Part shown: positions 37,989-45,618 of the stretch, piece by piece
Layout: each line of letters opens with the position of its first letter
Position numbering within the stretch: the first letter of the stretch is position 1
Source of the DNA: an uncultured Granulosicoccaceae bacterium
Lineage (GTDB): Bacteria; Pseudomonadota; Gammaproteobacteria; Granulosicoccales; Granulosicoccaceae
Length of the DNA: 64,000 nt
Assembly: GCA_938006335.1 (NCBI GenBank)
Contig: CALLMF010000007.1
Coordinates: 1 to 64,000 of the forward strand
Reading direction: 5' to 3'
Program-made: the position numbers and the translations under genes
The notes under the pieces: model-generated
What the model was told of the DNA's origin: nothing
The model's database searches: none
What the model saw: only the letters and a program-made list of their open reading frames with translations

Positions 37989-38628
37989 CGAAGCTCGAAT
38001 CCAGTGCTTCGAATTTTCGCCGCATGCGCTTGATATGCGCTGTGATGGTCTGATCATCCAGCACCACGCCCGCCGCTTGCATCAACTGCGCGCGACTTTT
38101 CACTTGCCCAGGCCTTGAGGCAAGACAAACAATCATCTGGAATTCGGTCACGGTAAGTTGAACGGTTTGCCCACTCCAGCGTGCTAGCAAACGTTCGGTA
38201 TCCAGCTCGAGCTGGCCCACGCGATGCAGAGCCATCTCGATATCCTCCGCCGCATAGGCATCGACTCGGCGCAAGACTGTCTGGACTCTGGCCACGAGTT
38301 CCGACAAGCTGATGTTCTTGCTGAGGTAGTCATCAGCGCCCAGCCTCAGGCCGGAGATGACATCGATCTCGTCGTCGCGTGCCGTCAAGAACAGTATTGG
38401 CAATCGGGAGGAGCGCGAGCGAAGCTTCCGGCAGAGCTCAAAACCTGCATCTGCGTCCCGACCTAGTCCAATATCGATCACGGCAACGTCCGGCAGCGCT
38501 TGCTCCACCTGCTGCAAAGCGTGATCGACCGAGCTTGCGCCCAGGATTTCATAGCCAGCTCGGTTGAGTGCCAACGCGTAGTTTTCCCGAAGTGCCTCCT
38601 CATCTTCGACGAGGAGTACCGTGGCCAG
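37936..38628 (-). CDS. Response regulator, OmpR type, resembling the dedicated-sortase regulator
   Basis: Receiver followed by winged helix. The complete receiver reads LATVLLVEDEEALRENYAL at its start, phosphoacceptor Asp in VIDIGLG and Lys in DDYLSK. It resembles the proteobacterial dedicated sortase response regulator (SGLRLGADDYL, CRKLR). No ATG or GTG precedes the receiver in this frame. CTG 38628 is the only codon that gives a full domain of 230 aa; TTG 38574 would drop the acidic pocket. A start-site frameshift is the alternative, since ATG 38684 is open in another frame. It partners the kinase downstream. Confidence 0.72.
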   Translation of the reverse strand: MATVLLVEDEEALRENYALALNRAGYEILGASSVDHALQQVEQALPDVAVIDIGLGRDADAGFELCRKLRSRSSRLPILFLTARDDEIDVISGLRLGADDYLSKNISLSELVARVQTVLRRVDAYAAEDIEMALHRVGQLELDTERLLARWSGQTVQLTVTEFQMIVCLASRPGQVKSRAQLMQAAGVVLDDQTITAHIKRMRRKFEALDSSFDAIATEYGLGYRWIDHS

Positions 38629-38885
38629 CGGCTCAGCGCGATGATCTGACGCGGCACCGTCGGCTGGCCCGGGTGCCCCCTCATGTGTGCTGTTTCATCC
38701 TCACAAGTCTAGCCAATTTCCTGTCGCCGCCACCGCCACGCTTACCGTTCCGGCGCCGCGGAATGGGGAAATTTGACGCACTAACCGCCTCCAGTGGCGG
38801 AATTTCATCGTAGGAGGCATTATCGGGACTGAAAACCTGTCTCCTCCGGTCACAGTGACGGACCTGCATCAGAGAGAGTGATTCC

Positions 38886-39359
38886 ATGACTGCAACGTTG
38901 GTACGCACCGTCTTTTTCGCCCTGGCGCTGGGATTCAGCCAACTGGCCGCTTCTGCATCCCTACTCCCCAACGAGGATCACACGCCGGCGGAGGTCGTGC
39001 GGATCGTGGTCGATGCCTTGCAGACCAATCCCGACACTGAGGATGACGCCGGGATAAAGACCGTCTGGGCGTTTGCGTCTCCAGGCAACCGTGCATTCAC
39101 CGGGCCGCTGGAGCGCTTCACCATGATGATTAAGGGCGGATTCCCTGACATGCTTGGCTTCAGGTCCAGCCGTTACGGCGACCTCGAGATCACCGGGCGT
39201 AAGGCCGTACAAATTGTGTGGTTGGTACAGGACGACGGGCGCGAGCTTGCCTATGCATTCCAGCTTGGGCAGCAATCCGGCGGCGAGTACGACAACATGT
39301 GGATGACTGAAGCGGTGGTCCCTCTCGGCCAGAGCGACCGAAGCGGAACCTCGATCTGA
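38886..39359 (+). CDS. Exported DUF4864-family protein
   Basis: 157 aa with a signal peptide ending A-S-A near residue 24. The core motif VWAFASPGNRAFTGPLERF (about 59-77) is typical of DUF4864, whose function is unknown. Divergent from the two-component genes with a 257-bp shared upstream region, so it may be a target of that system; this is positional inference only. Confidence 0.7.
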   Translation: MTATLVRTVFFALALGFSQLAASASLLPNEDHTPAEVVRIVVDALQTNPDTEDDAGIKTVWAFASPGNRAFTGPLERFTMMIKGGFPDMLGFRSSRYGDLEITGRKAVQIVWLVQDDGRELAYAFQLGQQSGGEYDNMWMTEAVVPLGQSDRSGTSI

Positions 39360-39371
39360 TTCACGAGTGTC

Positions 39372-39426
39372 CGACTCAGGACCAACTCAGGGCCAACTCA
39401 GGGCCAACTCAGCGCCGACTCCGGAG
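39372..39426. repeat. Five-copy 11-base tandem repeat
   Basis: Units CGACTCAGGAC, CAACTCAGGGC twice, CAACTCAGCGC and a decayed CGACTCCGGAG run head to tail from 39372 to 39426, ending one base before the photolyase stop codon at 39427. It lies at the converging 3' ends of the DUF4864 and photolyase genes. Confidence 0.8.
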
Positions 39427-40923
39427 TCAGCGCTTGTCCAGTTGTTCGAGAAAGGCGTTGGCACGTGTCAGATGTGCCGCCTTCTTGTCGTCAGGCATGC
39501 GCCGCGCGTTCGCGACCATCATTGACCACCGCCGGTTGCCGGCCAGCTCATCGGCGTGGTTGATGATCCAGCGCCAGAACAGCGCATCCCATACCTCACA
39601 CCACTCTCCCTTGGGATGGTCGCTCATCTTCAAGATGTAGTTGGAGCCGGAGAAGTATGGCTTGGTCGTGATCGCACCACCGTCAGCGTGCTGACTCATC
39701 GCATACACGTTCGGCACCATGACCCAGTCTGCCGAGTCTATGAATAGTTCCATGAACCATGTGTAGATGTCGTCTGGGTCGATTTCGCACAAGAACATGA
39801 ATCCACCCAATACCATCAGTCGCTCGATGTGATGGCAGTAACCGGTCTTGAGTAGTCGTCCTATGACGTCATCTATCGGATCGATACCCGTGCTGCCGTC
39901 GTAGAAGCATGCGGGCATCCTGCGCGTATGCCCCCAGTGATTGGTGGTGCGCATGGCAACACCCAGGTCTTCATAGGTTGCCCGCATGAATTCACGCCAG
40001 CCTATGATCTGTCGAACAAAGCCCTCGACGCTATTCAGAGGTATATCGTGACTCCTTGCGTAGTTGAGGGCCTTGTCGATCACCTCGCCTGGTGTGAGTA
40101 GTCCGTGGTTCAGCAAGGGTGTGAGAATACTGTGATACAGCCAGGACTCCCCCTGCACGATCGCGTCCTCATAGGGTCCAAACTTGCAGAAGCGTTCTTC
40201 AAGAAATTTCTCCAGCCATCGATCGGCTGCTGCGTGGTCGATCGGGTAATACCATTCATCGAGACAACCGGGATTGTCCGGAAAATCCTTGTGCACCGAG
40301 GCGATGGCGGTTTCCATATCGGCAGTAGTCTCAACGACGGGGAGCGCCGGTAACAGTGCCCGCTCCTTCTTGGGTAGCTTGCGCCGGTTGTCTTCGTCGA
40401 AGCTGAATTTCCCACCGACCGGGGAATCTGCTTCCATGAGTACATCGAGGCGGCGTCGTTGCCACTCGTAAAAGTCAGCCATGAACCAGCGCTTGCGACC
40501 CGAGCGATACTCCGCGTTCTGTGCAGCGCTGTTGATGAACCCTGGTGTTGGCATCTCTGTCAGTTCCAGCACATCGGCGGCGGCAGCTCGCAGTCGCCTT
40601 TGCAGCGTGAAGTCATGTACGTCGCTCACCACCAACTGCGTATGCCCCTCCTCGGCCAACACCCGGCAGAGGTCTGGCAGCAGATCCTGGCCACTGCGAT
40701 ACCGAGCGATACGATGATGAACGCCAAGCTCTTGCAAACAACGGGCATAGCTCGCCATCGTGGCCCTGTGGTACGCAAGCTTCTGTTTGTGAAAGCGTGC
40801 AGGGTATCGGGCGTCACCAAAAAACAGCGGATCTTCCAGCAGTAAAACGGTGTCGGGCTCTGCGCGCAGTACAGGCTGATCGCGAAACAGTTGATGTGGA
40901 AAAACAAGGGCAGCAATCGACAT
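39427..40923 (-). CDS. Photolyase/cryptochrome-related protein of the FeS-BCP group, cluster cysteines absent
   Basis: About 498 aa from ATG 40923 (MSIAALVFPHQLF, the family start). It has an N-terminal alpha/beta antenna domain and a helical FAD domain. FeS-BCP features seen are the flavin-region VEGFVRQIIGWREFMRA (about residues 291-307) and GYCHHIERLMVLGGFMFLCE. In iron-sulfur members the C-terminal Cys motif follows TKPY..SNYI..M. Here it is replaced by HPKGEWCEVWDALFWRW, so most cluster ligands are missing. Likely a photolyase of a cluster-free branch, acting on UV photoproducts. Head to head with another photolyase-like gene, starts 52 bp apart. Confidence 0.8.
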   Translation of the reverse strand: MSIAALVFPHQLFRDQPVLRAEPDTVLLLEDPLFFGDARYPARFHKQKLAYHRATMASYARCLQELGVHHRIARYRSGQDLLPDLCRVLAEEGHTQLVVSDVHDFTLQRRLRAAAADVLELTEMPTPGFINSAAQNAEYRSGRKRWFMADFYEWQRRRLDVLMEADSPVGGKFSFDEDNRRKLPKKERALLPALPVVETTADMETAIASVHKDFPDNPGCLDEWYYPIDHAAADRWLEKFLEERFCKFGPYEDAIVQGESWLYHSILTPLLNHGLLTPGEVIDKALNYARSHDIPLNSVEGFVRQIIGWREFMRATYEDLGVAMRTTNHWGHTRRMPACFYDGSTGIDPIDDVIGRLLKTGYCHHIERLMVLGGFMFLCEIDPDDIYTWFMELFIDSADWVMVPNVYAMSQHADGGAITTKPYFSGSNYILKMSDHPKGEWCEVWDALFWRWIINHADELAGNRRWSMMVANARRMPDDKKAAHLTRANAFLEQLDKR

Positions 40924-40975
40924 ACGGGGTTTGTACGTAGTAGAACCATTCGAAAACATCGCCCCCCAAGCCTAC

Positions 40976-42097
40976 ATGCTACCGCCACGCCTTGAGCACT
41001 ACCTGGTTGACAGAGCCGAGGTGACAGCGCGGCTGGAATACATCGATCCCCGTGCCTACGACAAGACGCGAAATTATCTCGATGGCTCTGTTACGTGGCT
41101 GAGTCCCTTTCTGACTCACGGAATCACCACCACGGTTGAACTCTCCCAGTCAGTATTGTTGAAACACAAGACGTCATCCTGCTACCGATTTCTGTTCGAG
41201 CTGGCGTGGAGGGAGTTCTTTCACCGCACCTGGCAGCAACATGGCAATGCCATTTTCAGTGACATGCGCGAGGATATTGCGCCCGGGCGCAAGAGCGAGA
41301 TACCGACGCCTGTGCTCATGGCCGAGACGGGTATTGACAGTGTGGATGCGGCCATCGAGCATCTGCTGTCTCACGGCTTGATGCACAACCATGCGCGCAT
41401 GTGGGTCGCAGCGCTAGCGTGTAACCAGGCCGACACGCACTGGCTGGAACCTGCACGCTGGTTTCACGCTCACTTGCTGGATGGGGACCTCGCCAGCAAC
41501 ACTCTGTCGTGGCAATGGACGGCTGGCACCTTCAGCGACAAGCAGTATCGCGCCAATCAGGACAACATCAATCGTTACTCTCGCTCAGAACAAAAAGGCA
41601 GCTGGTTGGACGTGAGCTATGAGGAGTTGCCCGCTTTGCGTGCGCCAGCGCGCTTCGAAGAACGTGGTGCGCCAAACGTGTTTGACGAGCCTGATGCGCC
41701 TTCAGGCCTGTCCATTTCATCCTTTCAGGTCGACACGAGCGAGCGGCTTGCGCTCAGGTCCATCTGGTGTCTGGACCCTTTGTGGCAGGCTGACCTGCAG
41801 CAGCACATCGTGTTTGTCGACACGGACTACCTGATGCAGTGGCCGCTGTCTCGCAAACGTTGGGAATTCATCGAGCACTGGGCCGGACAATGCGGAGCCC
41901 CGATATACCACGGAAGCCTCGACGAATTGAACTCTTCACTCGCTGGCGCTGATGTGATTCATCAGGAACGCCCATCCTGCACGGAGTGGCCCGGGCAGGT
42001 GGACGCCAGAGACTGGTTGTATCCCATGCCGCAGGCGCCCTACCCCAGCTTTTCGCGCTTCTGGAAGCAGGTCCGCCCGGCTCTCGGCTTGAAATGA
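40976..42097 (+). CDS. Photolyase FAD domain fused to a C-terminal alpha/beta domain
   Basis: 373 aa from ATG 40976. The first 215 or so residues are the photolyase FAD-binding fold: [26 protein letters not shown] (the N/R-type active region) and the [20 protein letters not shown] block. The antenna domain expected before it is missing. Instead an alpha/beta-like domain (about 265-370, [19 protein letters not shown]...) follows, giving reversed domain order. Shares a divergent promoter region with the FeS-BCP homologue and overlaps the DUF2256 gene by four bases. Repair or light-sensing activity is inferred. Confidence 0.72.
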   Translation: MLPPRLEHYLVDRAEVTARLEYIDPRAYDKTRNYLDGSVTWLSPFLTHGITTTVELSQSVLLKHKTSSCYRFLFELAWREFFHRTWQQHGNAIFSDMREDIAPGRKSEIPTPVLMAETGIDSVDAAIEHLLSHGLMHNHARMWVAALACNQADTHWLEPARWFHAHLLDGDLASNTLSWQWTAGTFSDKQYRANQDNINRYSRSEQKGSWLDVSYEELPALRAPARFEERGAPNVFDEPDAPSGLSISSFQVDTSERLALRSIWCLDPLWQADLQQHIVFVDTDYLMQWPLSRKRWEFIEHWAGQCGAPIYHGSLDELNSSLAGADVIHQERPSCTEWPGQVDARDWLYPMPQAPYPSFSRFWKQVRPALGLK

Positions 42098-42249
42098 AAA
42101 ACGCACTGACGCAGACCAAGACTTGCCCGGTATGTGGGCTGCCATTCTCCAATCGGAAGAAATGGGAGTCCCGCGGTTTGTGGCCAACCATCGTCTACTG
42201 CTCGGAAAAATGCAGACGCAGTCGAAAGCCGACACCCACTCCTGACTGA
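42094..42249 (+). CDS. DUF2256 zinc-ribbon mini-protein
   Basis: 51 aa. Four cysteines in TCPVCGLPF and YCSEKC form a treble-clef-like zinc knuckle typical of DUF2256, with RKKW between. Members of this family are repeatedly found beside photolyase/cryptochrome genes. Its ATG overlaps the stop of the preceding photolyase gene (ATGA), so it is co-translated. Role unknown. Confidence 0.82.
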   Translation: MKNALTQTKTCPVCGLPFSNRKKWESRGLWPTIVYCSEKCRRSRKPTPTPD

Positions 42250-42277
42250 CCCGGCGTGAGTCGCCGAGCTGACGCTC

Positions 42278-43228
42278 TCAAGCAAGCAGATGCGCCGCGC
42301 CGGTCAACGCTGGGTATTTCGCGTGTATGACAGATGTAGGGATTTGCTCGAGGTAGTACCGCATACGCCCTTTTGACTCGAAGGCCGCTCGAAAGTCAGA
42401 CTCTGCGAACACCTTGCCGAGTTGCGGAACGATGCCCCCACCGATGAAGCAGCCACCTTCTGCGCCCAGGGTCAGCACGAGGTTACCCGCGCAATCACCC
42501 AGCAATCGGCAGAAATGCTGCAGCGTTTCCACGCACACCGGATCCTCTTCAGCAATACCCAGCCGGGACACGTCGGCAGGCGTATAGGACACCGGGTCGA
42601 GGCCGTCGATGTTGCGCAAGGCATTGGCGATGTTGACCAGGCCAGGTCCCGACAGGAATCGCTCAGCGCTGACATGCGGCCACAGCATTGCCAGTCGGGC
42701 GTGTACCTCTTTTTCGCGAGCGGTCGTGCCACCGAGCGTCACATGCCCACCCTCTCCACGCAGCGCGACCCACGTGCTACCGCATCGGACCATTCCCGAG
42801 ACACCAAGCCCTGTTCCCGGTCCGATAACCGCGATCGCCTGGTCCGGTTTTGCCGTGCCCGGACCCACTTGCACGGTCTCACTCATGGACAGGTGCGGAA
42901 CTGACAAGGCGAGCGCTGTAAAGTCGTTGACGACCTCGAGCGTGTCGAGATCCAGATCTTCCTGGACCTCCCGGATCGAGAATGACCAGGAGCTGTTGGT
43001 GAGCTTGACGTGGTCACCGATAATCGGTGTGGCCACCGCGATGGCCGCCGCGTCGAGTGCCACATCCGCACCGCACTCGCCGATGAAACGCCGAATGGCG
43101 CTGACCAGGCCGTCCTCACTGTCACATCGATAGGTGACCGGACCACTTGGAGCCCCACTTTCATCGAGCAGGGCAAAGCGCGCGTTGGTACCGCCTATGT
43201 CACCTACCAACTGACGTCGGATCGCCAT
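42278..43228 (-). CDS. glk: Glucokinase
   Basis: ATP-dependent phosphorylation of glucose. Bacterial Glk family, 316 aa: phosphate motif VGDIGGTNARFAL near residue 8, sugar-binding TNSSWSFS (about 77), catalytic Asp in VVNDFTALA, and GTGLGVSG. Convergent with DUF2256. It is a lone gene upstream of the tRNA pair. Its sugar supply could come from the importers in this window. Confidence 0.93.
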   Translation of the reverse strand: MAIRRQLVGDIGGTNARFALLDESGAPSGPVTYRCDSEDGLVSAIRRFIGECGADVALDAAAIAVATPIIGDHVKLTNSSWSFSIREVQEDLDLDTLEVVNDFTALALSVPHLSMSETVQVGPGTAKPDQAIAVIGPGTGLGVSGMVRCGSTWVALRGEGGHVTLGGTTAREKEVHARLAMLWPHVSAERFLSGPGLVNIANALRNIDGLDPVSYTPADVSRLGIAEEDPVCVETLQHFCRLLGDCAGNLVLTLGAEGGCFIGGGIVPQLGKVFAESDFRAAFESKGRMRYYLEQIPTSVIHAKYPALTGAAHLLA

Positions 43229-43317
43229 GTACTTGTAGTGCCTTCCTGTTCTCCTGATGGCGCCATGGTACCGCGCACAGATGCCGATCGACGGTAAATG
43301 GGAGACGGGACAGAGTA

Positions 43318-43409
43318 TGGCGGAGAGAGAGGGATTCGAACCCTCGATACGCGATAAAACGTATACTCCCTTAGCAGGGGAGCGCCTTCAGCCACTCGGC
43401 CACCTCTCC
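43318..43409 (-). tRNA. tRNA-Ser(GCT)
   Basis: 92 nt including an encoded CCA (complement of 43318-43320). The anticodon arm reads CTCCCCT-GCT-AAGGGAG. A long variable arm (TATACGTTTTATCGCGTAT) marks the serine class, and the T-arm has GGTTCGAATCC. Acceptor GGAGAGG pairs with the 3' strand with one wobble. Sits at the end of the alaS-lysC-csrA cluster. Confidence 0.97.
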
Positions 43410-43670
43410 GTATCACGGCTGTCGAGCGACTGCTCCTGACGTGCACTCGCATACAGCCTTGCCTACCTAACCACGCCCTCACTCCAACCCTTGGCCCAAC
43501 CATTGCCTTTCGGCGACTGTGCAGCGACCATGGGCGCTATTTCCCATGGGGCTGCCACGTTGTGTGACGGTACATTCCGGGCGAGGCAAACGCCATGAAG
43601 GCGGTAGCTCGCAGCGAAAAAACCTGCACCACGCAAACGTGCCACGAGTGGTAGGAGAGTGATAGCAAAA

Positions 43671-43747
43671 TGGCGCGCCCGGAAGGATTCGAACCTCCGA
43701 CCGCCTGGTTCGTAGCCAGGTACTCTATCCAACTGAGCTACGGGCGC
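43671..43747 (-). tRNA. tRNA-Arg(ACG)
   Basis: 77 nt with encoded CCA. Acceptor GCGCCCG pairs fully. Anticodon stem CCTGG-CTACGAA-CCAGG holds ACG, whose A is normally edited to inosine to read CGU, CGC and CGA. D-arm and T-arm (GGTTCGAATCC) are canonical. Lies between csrA and tRNA-Ser. Confidence 0.97.
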
Positions 43748-43864
43748 GGCGTTTTGCTACCAGCGCAAGTATGGTGTGTGTCCGACTAGGCGTCAACCAC
43801 ACTACGGCCAAATATCCAGCCTTTTTTCAACCAGCCGCCACGCCTCGGCGACTGTACTTCGACG

Positions 43865-44083
43865 CTACGACTTGGCAGCGACATCCGAGACGGCTGCCCC
43901 TCCCTCAGCGGCCCCGTCGTGCTCCTGCTGAATACGCGCGTAAATCTCCTCTCGGTGCACAGTCACGTGCTTTGGAGCATCCACACCGATACGCACCTGA
44001 TTTCCTTTTACGCCTAATACGGTGACTGTCACTTCGTCACCGATCATCAAGGTCTCGCCGACCCTTCTTGTCAAGATCAACAT
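43865..44083 (-). CDS. csrA: Carbon storage regulator
   Basis: Small RNA-binding homodimer that controls translation of carbon, motility and biofilm genes. The 72-aa protein starts [16 protein letters not shown] at ATG 44083, preceded by GGGGA six bases away. The GGA in this ribosome site could allow self-repression. Binding residues of strand 1 (LTRR) and the C-terminal [10 protein letters not shown] are intact, with a short extra acidic tail. A longer frame from 44116 is not needed. Confidence 0.95.
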   Translation of the reverse strand: MLILTRRVGETLMIGDEVTVTVLGVKGNQVRIGVDAPKHVTVHREEIYARIQQEHDGAAEGGAAVSDVAAKS

Positions 44084-44330
44084 CGCTTTTCCCCGTTTTA
44101 GAAACGACGCTCGCACAGTACGGTGTTACCGCAACCACCTACCTGTGGTTCTTGCTGAACAGAGTGCATCGATATGGCAATGCATTCTGGTAACGGGCGC
44201 TAGAAAAAGGAGCTCCACTCCTCACTGTTACGAAGTGTGGCAGATACCGGCAATGCGTACGTCAGCCGACCTGCGGAAGCCGACAGAGTTTACAGTGCGT
44301 TACTTTTCAGCGGCATCCGACGACATTCAC

Positions 44331-44366
44331 TACAAAAAAAACACAACAAAAAAACACAACAAAAAA
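44331..44366. repeat. A-rich CAACAAAAA repeat
   Basis: Three A-tracts separated by CACAAC (TACAAAAAAAACACAACAAA... through 44366), directly downstream of the lysC stop at 44380. On the lysC strand these are T-tracts without a strong hairpin, so a terminator role is possible but not clear. Confidence 0.5.
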
Positions 44367-44379
44367 CGTGAACTACCCG

Positions 44380-45618
44380 TCAGGCGACTCCCTTGGATTC
44401 GTGCAGGCCAAACTCTTCATGCAGTGAGCGCACGCCAAGTTCGAGATACTTCTCTTCGATCACCACCGATACCTTGATTTCGGACGTGCTGATCAGTCGA
44501 AGATTGATACCCGCTTCAGACAAGGCGCGAAACATTCGACTCGCGATACCGGCGTGTGATCGCATGCCCACTCCAACAACGGAAAGCTTGGCAACACGAT
44601 CATCACCGCTGACAGCAGCACCGCCCAGTTCATCCGACGTGGACTGCAAGTGGGTGATCACACGCTGGTAGTCGTCCCTGTTCACGGTGAACGTGAAGTC
44701 GGTGGAACCGTCAGCGCCAACGTTCTGGATGATCATGTCGACCACGATGTTGAGGTCGGAGATCGGGCCGAGTATCGAGTAGGCGATGCCCGGCCGATCG
44801 GGTACGCCGGTGATTGTCACCTGGGCTTCGTCGCGCGCAAACGCGATACCGGATACGACTGCTTGCTCCATGTCATCCTCTTCGTTGTCATAGGTAATCA
44901 AGGTGCCGGGACCTGGCTCAAAGCTCGAGAGCACGCGCAGGGGCACGTTGTAGTTGCCGGCAAATTCCACGGCGCGGATCTGCAGCACCTTGGAACCCAG
45001 GCTCGCCATTTCCAGCATTTCCTCGAAGGTGATCTGGTCAAGGCGCTGTGCTCGGGCTTCCACCCGGGGATCCGTGGTGTAAACACCATCCACATCGGTG
45101 TAGATCTGGCACTCGTCAGCCCCGAGCGCGGCGGCAAATGCAACCGCCGAGGTATCTGAACCTCCGCGCCCGAGCGTGGTGATGTTTCCCGCATCGTCCA
45201 CACCCTGAAAACCTGCGACCACCGGTGTACAACCGGCATCGATGTCGGCCCGCAGACGTTCTGTGTCGATGCTCACGATGCGCGCCTTGGAATGCGCGCT
45301 ATCGGTGAGTACGCGTATCTGTCCACCCGTCCAGGATCTGGCTTCGCGGCCCAGCGATTTCAGGGCCATGGACAGCAACGCGATGGTGACTTGCTCTCCT
45401 GTGGACAAGAGTACGTCCAACTCCCGGGTGTCGACCACGGCGGGCATGATCTCGCGCGCCATGTCGACCAATCGGTTGGTCTCTCCAGACATCGCCGACA
45501 CCACAACGACCACCTGGTGGCCCTCGTTCAACATGCCGTCGACCTTCTCGGCCACCTTGCGGATGCGCTCGACGGTGCCGACCGAGGTACCGCCGAATTT
45601 CATGACATACAAGGCCAT
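44380..45618 (-). CDS. lysC: Aspartate kinase
   Basis: First step of lysine, threonine and methionine synthesis. Catalytic domain starts ALYVMKFGGTSVG; SAMSGETNRLVDMA and FTTDPRVE-like region (VYTTDPRVEARA) follow. Two C-terminal ACT domains (about residues 265-400) indicate allosteric control by lysine or threonine. 412 aa, normal. The ATG overlaps the alaS stop by one base (TGATG). Confidence 0.95.
   Translation of the reverse strand: MALYVMKFGGTSVGTVERIRKVAEKVDGMLNEGHQVVVVVSAMSGETNRLVDMAREIMPAVVDTRELDVLLSTGEQVTIALLSMALKSLGREARSWTGGQIRVLTDSAHSKARIVSIDTERLRADIDAGCTPVVAGFQGVDDAGNITTLGRGGSDTSAVAFAAALGADECQIYTDVDGVYTTDPRVEARAQRLDQITFEEMLEMASLGSKVLQIRAVEFAGNYNVPLRVLSSFEPGPGTLITYDNEEDDMEQAVVSGIAFARDEAQVTITGVPDRPGIAYSILGPISDLNIVVDMIIQNVGADGSTDFTFTVNRDDYQRVITHLQSTSDELGGAAVSGDDRVAKLSVVGVGMRSHAGIASRMFRALSEAGINLRLISTSEIKVSVVIEEKYLELGVRSLHEEFGLHESKGVA

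Noticed and set aside
43463..43732. Open frame across the tRNA-Arg gene
   Set aside because: It reads through a certain tRNA gene and encodes no recognisable protein.
43748..43864. Possible terminator downstream of csrA
   Set aside because: A short GC stem exists (AGTCGCC/GGCGGCT on the minus strand) but is followed by A-rich, not T-rich, sequence in the csrA direction.
44131..44154. Hairpin AACCAC/GTGGTT in the csrA leader as a CsrA-binding site
   Set aside because: The loop lacks the GGA core needed by CsrA on the csrA strand.
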